Shown here piece after piece: positions 1 to 7,726 of a stretch of DNA of 28,624 nucleotides. The notes below the pieces were generated by a model. The model was not told the DNA's origin, searched no databases, and saw only the letters and a list, made by a program, of their open reading frames with translations. This DNA comes from Moraxellaceae bacterium. Its GTDB lineage: Bacteria; Pseudomonadota; Gammaproteobacteria; Pseudomonadales; Moraxellaceae. Position numbers and translations under genes: made by a program. Location: contig DPJB01000023.1 of the NCBI GenBank assembly GCA_003543245.1, positions 92,163 to 120,786 of the forward strand, written 5' to 3'. Positions within the stretch are counted from its first letter, which is position 1. Each line of letters opens with the position of its first letter.

Positions 1-146
1 GCAACAAACATCATCATCTGTGTGGCGGCGCGCACCGAGTTGTCGCGAATGGCCTGCAACTGCGCAGCCGATGCCGCGAACGACAGGGAAGGGACAAGGG
101 TGACGAAGGCCAGCAGGAATATTCCCAGTGATTTTCTACTGCTCAC
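1..146 (-). CDS. N-terminal part of an exported protein of unknown function, cut by the window edge
   Basis: Only the first 48 codons lie in the window. Translation from a GTG at 146 (a stop codon lies three codons upstream in frame) gives a short basic N-terminus (SSRK), a hydrophobic stretch at about residues 7-23 (LGIFLLAFVTLVPSLSFA) and a probable signal peptidase I site around Ser-Phe-Ala-Ala. The mature part begins AASAAQLQAIRDNSVRAATQ. A GGAG ribosome binding site sits nine bases before the GTG, supporting this start. The gene is divergent from aroE, 121 bases away. No motif identifies the family; the mature part looks alpha-helical. A periplasmic or secreted location is inferred from the signal peptide alone. 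Confidence 0.6.
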   Translation of the reverse strand, partial: MSSRKSLGIFLLAFVTLVPSLSFAASAAQLQAIRDNSVRAATQMMMFV

Positions 147-190
147 TACACGCTACTCCAGAAGGGATGTTGCCGGTTGCGGAGTCTGCC

Positions 191-212
191 TTGCGCAGCA
201 GGGGCTGCGCAA
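191..212. repeat. Perfect 9-bp inverted repeat (hairpin) upstream of aroE
   Basis: TTGCGCAGC (191-199) and GCTGCGCAA (204-212) are exact reverse complements separated by the four bases AGGG. It lies in the divergent gap between the exported protein and aroE, 55 bases before the aroE start. No T-run follows on either strand, so it is not an obvious intrinsic terminator. It could be an mRNA leader hairpin or a protein-binding site. Confidence 0.6.
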
Positions 213-267
213 TCATCCGGTTGACGACCGTGATGATGTGAAGGAAGCTCCCCGCCCGGAGGAGATG

Positions 268-1098
268 ATGACTGACCTGTATTGTGTATTCGGAAACCCG
301 GTGGCTCATAGCAAGTCGCCTGTCATTCACGCTGCTTTTGCGGGACTGACTGGTCACGCGCTTCGGTATGAGGCACGGCTGGCACCGGCAGACGACTTTG
401 CCGGCAGTCTGTGTGCTTTTCTGGCAGAGGGTGGCAAGGGCTGCAACATCACGGTGCCATTCAAGGAGCAGGCATGGGCGCTTGCCGCCGTGCGATCCCG
501 GCGCGCCGAGAAGGCGGGTGCGGTGAACACCCTGCTGGCCGGCAAGGACGGGCGTCTCTACGGTGACAATACCGATGGCGTTGGTCTGGTGCGTGATCTG
601 GTCCAGAACGCAGGCGTTTCGCTGGCCGGCAAGCGCGTACTGGTGCTGGGCGCCGGGGGTGCCGTGAGAGGGGTGTTAAGCCCCTTGCTGGCCGAAAAGC
701 CGGCATGTCTGGTGGTGGCCAACCGCACGGCCGGCAAGGCCGAGGCGCTGGCGGCCCTGTTCGCTGACGAAGGCTCCATCAGCGGAACGGGTTTTACGGG
801 CCTGGCCGGCCAGCAGTTTGATGTGGTCATCAATGGCACTTCCGCCAGTCTGCAGGGCGAACTTCCGCCCCTGCCGGCCGATGTGCTGGCGCCTGGCGCG
901 TTCGCCTACGACATGATGTATGGCGCACAACCCACCGTATTCCTGCAGTGGGCGGCGGCGCATGGCGCAGATACGCGCGATGGTCTGGGAATGCTGGTGG
1001 AACAGGCGGCAGAAGCATTTTTCATCTGGCGCAATGTGCGGCCACCGACGGCCGGCGTGCTGGCGGAATTGCGTGCCGCCTTGAGCCCTGAACAGTAA
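268..1098 (+). CDS. aroE: Shikimate dehydrogenase (NADP+)
   Basis: AroE reduces 3-dehydroshikimate to shikimate with NADPH in the cytosolic shikimate pathway to aromatic amino acids. The 276-residue product is of normal family length. Visible motifs: the shikimate-binding Ser-Lys-Ser at residues 15-17, the catalytic Lys at 66 in NITVPFKEQ, Asn-Thr-Asp at 101-103 with the catalytic Asp, the Rossmann loop GAGGA at 128-132 and the NADP-phosphate-binding Asn-Arg-Thr at 152-154. The start is chosen at the second of two adjacent ATGs because GGAGGA at 258-263 is only one base from the first (265) but properly spaced from 268. The open frame extends upstream but that part has no family similarity. 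The DUF481 gene follows after 37 bases and may be co-transcribed. Confidence 0.95.
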   Translation: MTDLYCVFGNPVAHSKSPVIHAAFAGLTGHALRYEARLAPADDFAGSLCAFLAEGGKGCNITVPFKEQAWALAAVRSRRAEKAGAVNTLLAGKDGRLYGDNTDGVGLVRDLVQNAGVSLAGKRVLVLGAGGAVRGVLSPLLAEKPACLVVANRTAGKAEALAALFADEGSISGTGFTGLAGQQFDVVINGTSASLQGELPPLPADVLAPGAFAYDMMYGAQPTVFLQWAAAHGADTRDGLGMLVEQAAEAFFIWRNVRPPTAGVLAELRAALSPEQ

Positions 1099-1135
1099 GC
1101 CTGGGTCAGACAGGCAGCAAAGAGGAGAAGGTCAG

Positions 1136-1840
1136 GTGCGATACAGCGTATTGCCGCTGCTGGCGGTACTGGCGTGTGCCAGTGCGGCCGCGGCAGAAGA
1201 ATCACCGGTGTCAGGCGAGGCCCATGTGGCGTGGCTCAAGTCGACCGGCAGCAGCGAAAAGGAAACCTTCAAGGGTCGTCTGGGAAGCCGGTATGTGCGT
1301 GAGGACTGGAACCATGAGCTGAAACTTGAGGGCCTCAACGAGCTGGATGGCAGCACTGGCGACCGCACCAGCGAGCGCTATCTGGTCCAGGAGAAGTCGA
1401 GCTGGAACTACACGGAGCGCAATTACCTCTTCATCAAGTTACAGGCAGAAAAGGACCAGCAGACGAGCTGGGACTATCAGGCGTTTGCTGCACTGGGCTA
1501 CGGCCACATTTTCATCAAGACCGATACCATGTTCCTGTCCACCGAGCTGGGTGCTGGGGCACGTCACAACAAGCATGAGCTGACGGGGGCAACGGTCAAC
1601 GATGCACTGGGCAATGCCGAGCTGGAATACGAGTGGAAGTTCCGTCCCGGCGCCCGTTTCAACGAGGACGCCTCGGTGGAAGCGGGCAAGGAGGGTACGG
1701 TGATCCGTACGCGCACGGCGCTGACCTTTGACCTGACCAAGGTGCTCAATCTGTCGGTGGTCTACGAGACCAAGCGCGACGATGGCCCGGCGGATCTGGA
1801 TGACACACTGACGGCAGTGGGGGTTGGCTACCGCTTCTGA
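1136..1840 (+). CDS. DUF481 (YdiY-like) outer-membrane beta-barrel protein
   Basis: 234 residues starting at GTG, with AGAGGAGA eight to ten bases upstream. Residues 1-20 form a signal peptide ending Ala-Ala-Ala-Ala-Glu. The rest consists of alternating amphipathic strands rich in Tyr, Trp, Glu and Lys (for example YLVQEKSSWNYTERNYLFIK) and ends in GVGYRF, a terminal Phe typical of BAM-inserted barrels. The pattern fits the DUF481 family (E. coli YdiY, 'salt-stress induced outer membrane protein' in some annotations). The family has no firmly established function. It lies 37 bases after aroE and converges on the gamma-carbonic anhydrase gene. The family call rests on the overall strand pattern, so it is moderately sure. 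Confidence 0.75.
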   Translation: MRYSVLPLLAVLACASAAAAEESPVSGEAHVAWLKSTGSSEKETFKGRLGSRYVREDWNHELKLEGLNELDGSTGDRTSERYLVQEKSSWNYTERNYLFIKLQAEKDQQTSWDYQAFAALGYGHIFIKTDTMFLSTELGAGARHNKHELTGATVNDALGNAELEYEWKFRPGARFNEDASVEAGKEGTVIRTRTALTFDLTKVLNLSVVYETKRDDGPADLDDTLTAVGVGYRF

Positions 1841-1861
1841 ATCGGTGGAGTTGCGCGGGGA

Positions 1862-2404
1862 TCAGACGGTTTCGTGCAGGTACTCATCCTTGAGCCTGGC
1901 GTAGTTGGCCGCGGTATAGGCGAAGTAGCTGCGCTCTTTTTCGGTGATCGGGCGCACCGCTTTTGCCGGGTTGCCGATATAGACATGACCCGAGGCCAGC
2001 ACCTTGCCGGGCGGCACCACGGCGCCGGCACCAAGGATGACCTCGGACTCGATGACGGCCCCATCCATCACCATGGCCTTCATGCCGATCAGGACGCGGT
2101 CATGCACCGTGCAGCCGTGCAGGGTGGCCTGATGGCCGATGGTGACGTCATTGCCGATGGTGAGTGGAAAGCCGTCGGGGTTATAGGTGCTGGCATGGGT
2201 GATGTGCAGCACGCTGCCATCCTGCACCGATACGCGCTCACCGATATGGATGCGGTGCATGTCGCCACGGATGACGGCAAAGGGCCACACCGAGCTGTCG
2301 GCCCCCATGACCACATCGCCAATTACCACCGCGGCCGGGTCGACAAAAACACTGTCATGCAATTGTGGCCGGATGCCCTTGTGTGAACGTATGCTGGCCA
2401 CCAT
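1862..2404 (-). CDS. Gamma-class carbonic anhydrase family protein (YrdA-like)
   Basis: A 180-residue left-handed beta-helix (hexapeptide-repeat) protein of the YrdA/CaiE/PaaY group, usually trimeric with zinc at subunit interfaces. Hexapeptide turns run from about residue 22 to 145. Zinc-ligand histidines are visible at 67 (SVLHITH), 91 and 96 (IGHQATLHGC). Family members may be carbonic anhydrases, but activity has not been shown for many of them. The start at 2404 is preferred over two upstream in-frame ATGs because GGGAGAG lies six bases upstream and homologues start at this point. The gene is divergent from prlC, a pairing also known in Pseudomonas, and converges on the DUF481 gene with a 21-base gap. 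Confidence 0.88.
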   Translation of the reverse strand: MVASIRSHKGIRPQLHDSVFVDPAAVVIGDVVMGADSSVWPFAVIRGDMHRIHIGERVSVQDGSVLHITHASTYNPDGFPLTIGNDVTIGHQATLHGCTVHDRVLIGMKAMVMDGAVIESEVILGAGAVVPPGKVLASGHVYIGNPAKAVRPITEKERSYFAYTAANYARLKDEYLHETV

Positions 2405-2516
2405 CTCTGTACTCTCCCGACCCCTGAACAAGGTCTGCATTCTCACTCCCCGGCCGCATTTGTGCGAGGGGTGCGGCAGCCCCAATGAACCACCTTTGAC
2501 CCATCACGGAATCATC

Positions 2517-4541
2517 ATGAGCAATCCCCTGCTGGAATCACACGACCTGCCTCCCTTCGACCGTATCCTGCCCGAGCATGTGGCGCCCGCCATCGACACC
2601 ATCCTGGCGGAAAACCGTGCCGCCATCGCCGTGCTGGCGGCCGCACCGGCCACCTGGGAAGGCGTGCCGGCGGTACTGGAGCAGTTGCAGGACCGGCTTG
2701 ACCAGGCATGGTCGCCGGTGTCGCACCTGAATGCCGTGATGAACTCCGAGGCCTGGCGCGAGGCCTACAACAGCACCCTGCCCAAGCTGGCCGCCTATGG
2801 CACAGAACTGGGCCAGAATGACAGCCTGTTTGCCGTGTATGAGGCTCTCGAAAAGAGCCCGGACTTTGCCGGCTTTTCGCAGGCGCAGCAGCAGAGCATC
2901 CGCCATGCCCTGCGCGATTTCCGCCTGAGCGGTATCGGTTTGCCGGCCGACAGGAAAAAGCGGTTTGCCGACATCCAGGAAAAATTTGCCGAGTTGAACT
3001 CTGGCTTTGCCGATCATGTGCTGGATGCCACCCAGGCCTGGGAACTGTGTCTGGAGGATGACAGTCGCCTGGGCGGATTGCCTGATTCGGCGAAGGGCCT
3101 GCTGGCCGCGCTGGCACAACAGAAGGAAAAGTCCGGCTACCGCATCACGCTGGATTTTCCATCCTATCTGGCGGTGATGACACACGCACAGGACCGTGCA
3201 CTGCGTGAAGCGGTGTACACCGCGTTTGTCACCCGCGCATCTGATCAGGGCCCGCAGGCCGGGCAGTTCGACAACTCGGCTCTGATGGTGGAAATACTGC
3301 AGAACCGTCAGGAAACCGCTGCGTTGCTCGGCTACGCCAATTACGCGGAAGTCTCGCTGGTGCCAAAGATGGCGGAGCACCCGCAACAGGTGATCAGCTT
3401 CCTGAGCGACCTGGCCGTGCGCACGCGTCCGGGCGCAGAAAGGGAACTGGCCGAGCTGCGCGAATTTGCGCGCGACGAACTGGGGATCAGTGACCTGCAG
3501 CCCTGGGATGTCACCCATGCCAGCGAAAAACTGAAGGAAAAGAAATATTCGATTTCACAGGAGCAGCTGCGTCCGTATTTTCCGGCCCCCAAAGTCATCA
3601 GCGGCATGTTGCGTATTGCCGAGATACTCTACGGTTTGCAGATCCGTGAACGCCATGACATGCAGCTCTGGCACGACGATGTCACGTATTACGAAATTCT
3701 TGAAAACGGCGAACTGATCGCCAGCTTCTATCTTGATCCCTATGCGCGTGCCAACAAGCGCGGCGGCGCCTGGATGGCCGATTGCCGGGTGCGTCGTCGC
3801 CGTCCTGATGGTTCGTTGCAAAAGCCGGTGGCCTTTCTCACCTGCAACTTCAATCCGCCGGTCGATGGCCGGCCGGCCCTGCTCACGCATGATGAAGTCA
3901 CCACGCTTTTCCATGAGTTTGGTCACGGCCTGCACCACATGCTGACACGGATCGAGGTGGCGGCGGTATCCGGTATCAACGGTGTGGCGTGGGATGCAGT
4001 GGAGTTGCCCAGCCAGTTTCACGAAAACTGGTGCTGGGAGCCGCGCGCACTGGAACTGATTTCCGGTCATGTCGAGACCGGGGAACCGTTGCCGGAAGAC
4101 CTGCTCGACAAGATGCTGGCCGCGAAAAATTTCCAGTCCGGCCTGATGATGCTGCGCCAGCTGGAGTTTGCCCTGTTCGACATGGAGCTTCACCAGCGCA
4201 CAACGTTTGATGCAAATACCGTGCAGCAAGTGCTGGATAATGTGCGTGCCCGCGTGGCCGTGCTTGTTCCACCCGCGTTCAACCGCTTCCAGCACGGCTT
4301 CTCGCATATTTTTGCCGGCGGTTATGCGGCAGGTTATTACAGCTACAAATGGGCAGAGGTGTTGTCGGCCGATGCCTTCTCGCGCTTCGAGGAAGAAGGC
4401 GTGATGAATCCGGAGACGGGCCGTAACTTCCGCGAGACGATTCTGGCGCAGGGCGGCAGTCGTCCGGCGCAGGAACTGTTTGCCGAATTCCGTGGCCGTG
4501 CTCCGACAGTGGATGCTCTGCTGCGCCACTCGGGATTGTGA
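2517..4541 (+). CDS. prlC: Oligopeptidase A, M3-family zinc metallopeptidase
   Basis: A cytosolic thimet-type oligopeptidase that degrades peptides, including cleaved signal peptides. The 674-residue product is close to the 680 of E. coli PrlC. The M3 zinc signature HEFGH is at residues 466-470 (catalytic Glu 467), and the third zinc ligand is expected to be Glu 496 in VELPSQ. The C-terminal substrate-binding region AGGYAAGYYSYKWAEVLSADAF is also typical. Translation is taken from the ATG at 2517, where family similarity begins (MSNPLLESHDLPPF). The open frame continues upstream through the divergent region but is not PrlC-like there. No strong Shine-Dalgarno is seen, only CGGA. The stop overlaps the possible GTG start of yheV. 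Confidence 0.95.
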   Translation: MSNPLLESHDLPPFDRILPEHVAPAIDTILAENRAAIAVLAAAPATWEGVPAVLEQLQDRLDQAWSPVSHLNAVMNSEAWREAYNSTLPKLAAYGTELGQNDSLFAVYEALEKSPDFAGFSQAQQQSIRHALRDFRLSGIGLPADRKKRFADIQEKFAELNSGFADHVLDATQAWELCLEDDSRLGGLPDSAKGLLAALAQQKEKSGYRITLDFPSYLAVMTHAQDRALREAVYTAFVTRASDQGPQAGQFDNSALMVEILQNRQETAALLGYANYAEVSLVPKMAEHPQQVISFLSDLAVRTRPGAERELAELREFARDELGISDLQPWDVTHASEKLKEKKYSISQEQLRPYFPAPKVISGMLRIAEILYGLQIRERHDMQLWHDDVTYYEILENGELIASFYLDPYARANKRGGAWMADCRVRRRRPDGSLQKPVAFLTCNFNPPVDGRPALLTHDEVTTLFHEFGHGLHHMLTRIEVAAVSGINGVAWDAVELPSQFHENWCWEPRALELISGHVETGEPLPEDLLDKMLAAKNFQSGLMMLRQLEFALFDMELHQRTTFDANTVQQVLDNVRARVAVLVPPAFNRFQHGFSHIFAGGYAAGYYSYKWAEVLSADAFSRFEEEGVMNPETGRNFRETILAQGGSRPAQELFAEFRGRAPTVDALLRHSGL

Positions 4542-4543
4542 TC

Positions 4544-4753
4544 ATGGTGAAGAAGCAGTTCATCGCCGGCGCCAAATGCCCGCGCTGTAACGGGCTCGAC
4601 AAGATTCGCGCCTGCAAGAGCGAGACGCGCGAATGGATGGAGTGCGTGGCCTGCGGTTATGAGGAAGAGCGTCCGACCGAGGGCAGTCTGCCGCCGGAGG
4701 AAGCGCCGACAGCAGCAGGAGCGGTCAAGTGGACGGTGCCGCACAAGCAATGA
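4544..4753 (+). CDS. yheV: YheV-like zinc-ribbon protein
   Basis: A 69-residue protein that begins MVKKQFIAGAKCPRC, matching the YheV (DUF2387) family, which in many gammaproteobacteria directly follows prlC. Two Cys-x-x-Cys pairs (CPRC at residues 12-15 and CVAC about 20 residues later) form a probable zinc ribbon. Function is unknown. The ATG at 4544 is chosen by family similarity; an in-frame GTG at 4538 overlaps the prlC stop as GTGA, so translation is probably coupled to prlC. The C-terminal part is Pro/Glu/Ala-rich and not conserved. Confidence 0.85.
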   Translation: MVKKQFIAGAKCPRCNGLDKIRACKSETREWMECVACGYEEERPTEGSLPPEEAPTAAGAVKWTVPHKQ

Positions 4754-4786
4754 GTGCTGGCTTGCTGATTGTGCCGTTTGGGTGTT

Positions 4787-5461
4787 TCAGTCCTGGCGAC
4801 GGTACTGCCAGCGGGCGATGGAGGCAAAGCCGAGACACAGCAACACGCCAAGCCACCATTCACCAATGTTTTCCCATTTGTCCGGCGCATGCAGGCCGTA
4901 CATGATGATGGTATTGAGAAGGCCAAGCAGGATCATGGCCGCACACAACACCAGCAGTTGCCGGCGGCATTGTCGTGTGGCCATGGCCGTATCGACTTGC
5001 AATGCATGGGCAAGCAGCAGCTGGGCGAGTCCGGTGCCGGCAAAGAAAAAGATGATGCCGGTGCGGCGCAACCATTGGTAAAAGTCGCCAGTGGTTGCCA
5101 TGAAGCTTATGTAGAGCAACAGGAACAAAGCGCCTGTCAGGCCCGAGAAAAGTACGGCTCGTGTGTGCGGCTGGCGAGGCAAGAGCTGCCTGCGGACCAG
5201 TGTCCAGAACAGGACCAGCAGGGCTGCAGCGGGGGTCATCAACAGCCGGAACCAGGGCAGTCCCGGCTCAACGCGAACGGCACGCGAAATCGACACGCAG
5301 CCTGACAGGAACGGATTGCAGGGTGTAGCCGTCCCAGCCTGCAGGTTCAGGCCATAAGCCAGCGCAATTGCTAGCAGTGGCAGCAGTGCCAGCGTGCAGC
5401 CAAGGGGCCATAAACGCAGGTGCATGGATGCTGTGGCTTCAGTGTCCGTTGAGAGCCTCAT
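4787..5461 (-). CDS. Multi-pass inner-membrane protein, possibly Frag1/DRAM/Sfk1-like
   Basis: A 224-residue protein with about six hydrophobic segments (roughly residues 18-40, 70-90, 102-120, 132-152, 168-188 and 198-212), so an integral inner-membrane protein. A loop between the first two segments reads NPFLSGCVSISRAVRVEPG followed by a phenylalanine-containing helix. This layout recalls Frag1/DRAM/Sfk1-type proteins, but the match is from memory and tentative. No catalytic motif is visible. Start choice is uncertain: neither the ATG at 5461 nor the in-frame ATG at 5425 has a clear ribosome binding site. The leader upstream carries several inverted repeats and a TATAAT box. The gene converges on yheV. 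Confidence 0.65.
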   Translation of the reverse strand: MRLSTDTEATASMHLRLWPLGCTLALLPLLAIALAYGLNLQAGTATPCNPFLSGCVSISRAVRVEPGLPWFRLLMTPAAALLVLFWTLVRRQLLPRQPHTRAVLFSGLTGALFLLLYISFMATTGDFYQWLRRTGIIFFFAGTGLAQLLLAHALQVDTAMATRQCRRQLLVLCAAMILLGLLNTIIMYGLHAPDKWENIGEWWLGVLLCLGFASIARWQYRRQD

Positions 5462-5477
5462 AATAAAACAAGTAGTA

Positions 5478-5492
5478 CCAACGGTACGTTGG
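5478..5492. repeat. Inverted repeat CCAACG-GTA-CGTTGG in the leader of the membrane-protein gene
   Basis: Six-base arms with a three-base centre, ending 17 bases before the start codon at 5461 (minus strand). The short centre favours a dimeric DNA-binding site over an RNA hairpin. It could compete with ribosome loading because it lies where the Shine-Dalgarno would be expected. Confidence 0.5.
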
Positions 5493-5523
5493 CCTTGTCA
5501 GGGTACGATGTGTTGAGTCGGCA

Positions 5524-5553
5524 GCATGAGTCAACGCTATCCCTGACTCATGC
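5524..5553. repeat. Perfect 10-bp inverted repeat with 10-base loop
   Basis: GCATGAGTCA (5524-5533) and TGACTCATGC (5544-5553) are exact reverse complements around ACGCTATCCC. It lies about ten bases downstream of the minus-strand TATAAT at 5564-5569, so it would form at the very 5' end of the membrane-protein transcript. It also lies about 40 bases beyond the znuB stop. There is no T-run, so an intrinsic terminator is unlikely. Confidence 0.65.
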
Positions 5554-5563
5554 CTCATTGAAA

Positions 5564-5592
5564 ATTATAGGTCTGGTTTAAACCGGTGACAG
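5564..5592 (-). promoter_or_regulatory. Candidate sigma-70 promoter for the membrane-protein gene, with a palindrome in the spacer
   Basis: On the minus strand a perfect TATAAT box (5569-5564) is preceded, at 16-17 bases, by CTGTCA/TGTCAC, a weak -35. The spacer holds the perfect palindrome GGTTTAAACC (5575-5584). The promoter lies just after the znuB stop and reads towards the start at 5461. The -10 match is strong; the rest is inferred. Confidence 0.5.
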
Positions 5593-5593
5593 C

Positions 5594-6394
5594 TCAGCAT
5601 GTGCCCTGCCTCGCCGTTGCCAGCGTTGCCACGGCAAACATGCCGGCCCCGGCCACCACAATGGCGGGCCCCAGTGGCAGGTCCCATTGCAGGCTGGCAG
5701 CCAGCCCGGTCGCCACGGCCACCATTCCCGTCACGCTGGCGCCAATGGCCATCTGCTCCGGTGTACGTGCCAGCCGCCGTGCCACGGCCGCAGGAATCAC
5801 CAACAGCGCCGTGATCAGCAACACCCCTACCACCTTCATTGCGGCCGTCACCACCAGTGCCAGCAGTATCAGCAGCAGCAGGCGCAGGCGCTCAACCGGT
5901 ATGCCATCAACCGCCGCCAGCTCTTCACTGATGGACGAGGCCACCAGCCCGCGCCACTGCCAGGCCAGTATGCCGAGGATCAGCGCTGCTCCGATCAGCA
6001 ATGGCGGCAGGTCACCCGGTGCCAGCGCCAGCAGGTCACCGAACAGGTAAGCCATCAGGTCGACGCGCAGGCCATCAACAAAACTGGTGACGATGAGGCC
6101 GAGGCTGAGCGAGCTGGTGGCGAGAATGGTGAGCAAGGTGTCCGAGGCCAGTTCCGGCCGTTTCATGAGCAGGCCGAGCAGCGCCGCCATGGTCAGGCAG
6201 ACCGTGATGATGCCGATCCAGCCGGGAATGCTGAGCAGCAGCGACAGGCCGACACCGAGCAGGGCGGCATGGGAGAGGCTGTCACCAAAATAGGCCAGGC
6301 GCCGCCACACCAGCAGCGAGCCCAGCGGACCACAGACCAGTGCCGTGAGCAGGCCGCCGGCCAGTGCCGGCCAGAACAGTTCAATGGTGTTCAT
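5594..6394 (-). CDS. znuB: High-affinity zinc ABC transporter, membrane permease
   Basis: ZnuB forms the inner-membrane channel of the ZnuABC zinc importer. The 266-residue product has about eight hydrophobic segments and the ABC-3 family pattern: an N-terminal GPLGSLLVWRRLAYFGDSLSHAALLGV segment, an internal AAVDGIPVERLRLLLL coupling region and the later MKVVGVLLITALLVIPAAVAR helix. The start at 6394 (MNTIELFWPALAGG) is where the family begins; the longer open frame upstream runs through the histidine-rich end of znuC in another frame. It overlaps the znuC stop by 14 bases, which suggests translational coupling within zur-znuC-znuB. Confidence 0.95.
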   Translation of the reverse strand: MNTIELFWPALAGGLLTALVCGPLGSLLVWRRLAYFGDSLSHAALLGVGLSLLLSIPGWIGIITVCLTMAALLGLLMKRPELASDTLLTILATSSLSLGLIVTSFVDGLRVDLMAYLFGDLLALAPGDLPPLLIGAALILGILAWQWRGLVASSISEELAAVDGIPVERLRLLLLILLALVVTAAMKVVGVLLITALLVIPAAVARRLARTPEQMAIGASVTGMVAVATGLAASLQWDLPLGPAIVVAGAGMFAVATLATARQGTC

Positions 6395-7145
6395 GCGGGC
6401 CCTCGTGCGTGCAGACGCCACCGTGGGTGTCGTGATGGTGGTCGTGGTGATGGCTGTACACGGCAAGGCCTTTCACACCCTGCGCGCCAAACAGGCGCAG
6501 GTACTCGGGGTGAGCACTTACAGACTCCGGATGGCCCTCGCAGCAGACATGTTGGTTGAGGCAAAGTACGTGATCGGTGGCTGCCATGACCAGATGCAGG
6601 TCATGCGACACCATCAGTACGCCCAGCCCGCGCTCATCGCGCATGCGTCCGATCAGGGTGTACAGCTCCTCCTGCCCGGTGATGTCCACGCCCTGGGCAG
6701 GTTCGTCCAGCACCAGCAGCTCGGGGTTGCGCAGCAGCGCGCGGGCCAGCAGAACCCGCTGCAACTCGCCGCCGGAAAGCCGGGTGACGGCCGTTGCCGC
6801 CACATGACGCGCCCCGACATCGCCCAGTATCTGGTCCATGTCGGCCGGTGTGAGGCCGGGCCGGGCCAGTTGCAGGAAGCGTTTCACGCTCAGCGGCAGC
6901 GAGGCGTTCAGCTCCAGCTTTTGCGGCATGTAGCCGATGCGCAGGCCCGGCCGTACACGGCGCTCGCCGCTGTCGGCAGTGATCAGGCCCAGTGCCACCC
7001 GGACCAGCGAGGTCTTGCCGGCACCATTTGGGCCGATCACGGTATGGATTTCGCCGGCATGCACCTTCAGCGAAACCCCGTCCAGAATGGTGCGGTCGTC
7101 GCGGCGCAGGCGAATGTTGTGCAGGTGCAGCAGTGACTCAGTCAT
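6381..7145 (-). CDS. znuC: Zinc ABC transporter, ATP-binding subunit with His-rich tail
   Basis: ZnuC powers zinc import through ZnuB. The 254 residues contain Walker A GPNGAGKT (38-45), the ABC signature LSGGE (123-127), Walker B LLVLDEP (143-149) and the switch histidine in LMVSHD. The last ~25 residues are very rich in histidine (a run SHHHDHHHD, then HEGPHEHH) and probably bind zinc in the cytosol. The start at 7145 overlaps the zur stop by eight bases; upstream in-frame codons are the zur region in another frame and are not ZnuC-like. It is the second gene of zur-znuC-znuB and is presumably repressed by Zur. Confidence 0.95.
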   Translation of the reverse strand: MTESLLHLHNIRLRRDDRTILDGVSLKVHAGEIHTVIGPNGAGKTSLVRVALGLITADSGERRVRPGLRIGYMPQKLELNASLPLSVKRFLQLARPGLTPADMDQILGDVGARHVAATAVTRLSGGELQRVLLARALLRNPELLVLDEPAQGVDITGQEELYTLIGRMRDERGLGVLMVSHDLHLVMAATDHVLCLNQHVCCEGHPESVSAHPEYLRLFGAQGVKGLAVYSHHHDHHHDTHGGVCTHEGPHEHH

Positions 7146-7614
7146 GGCGGCAGTGCCGGCAGGTACCGGCCAGCTCCAGGGTCTGGCTTTCCACGGCGAA
7201 GTCGGCCTTGCTGGCAGCAGTGGCGACAGCCTTGGCCAGCGGCGCACTGTCCTCGATTTCCTCGGCATTACCGCAGGTGGTACAGAGCAGGAAGTAGCCG
7301 GCATGGGCCGCGCCGGGATGGGTGCAGCCGACAAAGGCATTGCGCGAGGCAATGCGGTGAACGAGTTTCTGTTCCAGCAGGAACTCCAGGGCGCGGTACA
7401 CCGTGGGCGGTGCAGGCTTGTGGCCCTCGGCGGTCAGGCGGTCAAGGATGTCGTAGGCACCCAGCGGCTGGTGACTGGACCAGACCAGCTCCAGCACGCG
7501 GCGGCGGATATCGGTCAGCCGCACACCACGCTCGTTGCACAGGCGGTCGGCTTCACTGAGGGCGCCGTGAACGCAGTGGCTGTGGTCATGGGGGTGGAAT
7601 GCTGGCGTGCTCAT
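7138..7614 (-). CDS. zur: Zinc uptake regulator, Fur family
   Basis: Zur is the zinc-responsive Fur-family repressor of zinc uptake genes. The 158-residue protein has an N-terminal His-rich lead (HPHDHSHCVH at 7-16), a winged helix (about 30-90, with LTDIRRRVLELVWSSHQPLGAYDIL and PPTVYRALEFL) and a dimerisation domain with two Cys-x-x-Cys pairs at 111/114 (CTTC) and 152/155 (CRHC) that should form the structural zinc site. The start at 7614 is supported by GAGG shortly upstream and by family length; the open frame extends further but crosses the divergent promoter region. It heads the zur-znuC-znuB operon and faces znuA. Confidence 0.93.
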   Translation of the reverse strand: MSTPAFHPHDHSHCVHGALSEADRLCNERGVRLTDIRRRVLELVWSSHQPLGAYDILDRLTAEGHKPAPPTVYRALEFLLEQKLVHRIASRNAFVGCTHPGAAHAGYFLLCTTCGNAEEIEDSAPLAKAVATAASKADFAVESQTLELAGTCRHCRHD

Positions 7615-7633
7615 GGCGGCCTCGCGACAAATG

Positions 7634-7655
7634 ATTTGCAACAATATAACATATG
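7634..7655. promoter_or_regulatory. Candidate Zur operator between zur and znuA
   Basis: The A/T-rich stretch GCAACAATATAAC (7638-7650) on the plus strand reads GTTATATTGTTGC on the other. This resembles the gammaproteobacterial Zur core GTTATA-N-TATAAC with one good half-site and one degenerate half. It is the only A/T-rich stretch in the 112-base divergent gap, 20 bases from the zur start and about 77 from znuA, so one site could control both directions. Assignment by motif resemblance and position only. Confidence 0.5.
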
Positions 7656-7726
7656 CGGCCTTGCTGCACACCAGTGCCTGACCATTGCAATGCAGGGCCG
7701 TGCGCCCGCTTGCCGGAGTTGAACCC

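Noticed and set aside
1874..2386. Plus-strand open frame opposite the gamma-carbonic anhydrase gene
   Set aside because: The minus-strand protein has the hexapeptide repeats and zinc histidines; the plus-strand translation mirrors them and has no motif.
4538..4543. GTG at 4538 as the yheV start
   Set aside because: YheV proteins begin at the Met equivalent to 4544; the GTG overlap is kept only as evidence for coupling.
5524..5553. 10-bp inverted repeat as the znuB terminator
   Set aside because: No T-run follows on the minus strand and it lies downstream of a TATAAT box, so a leader structure or operator fits better.
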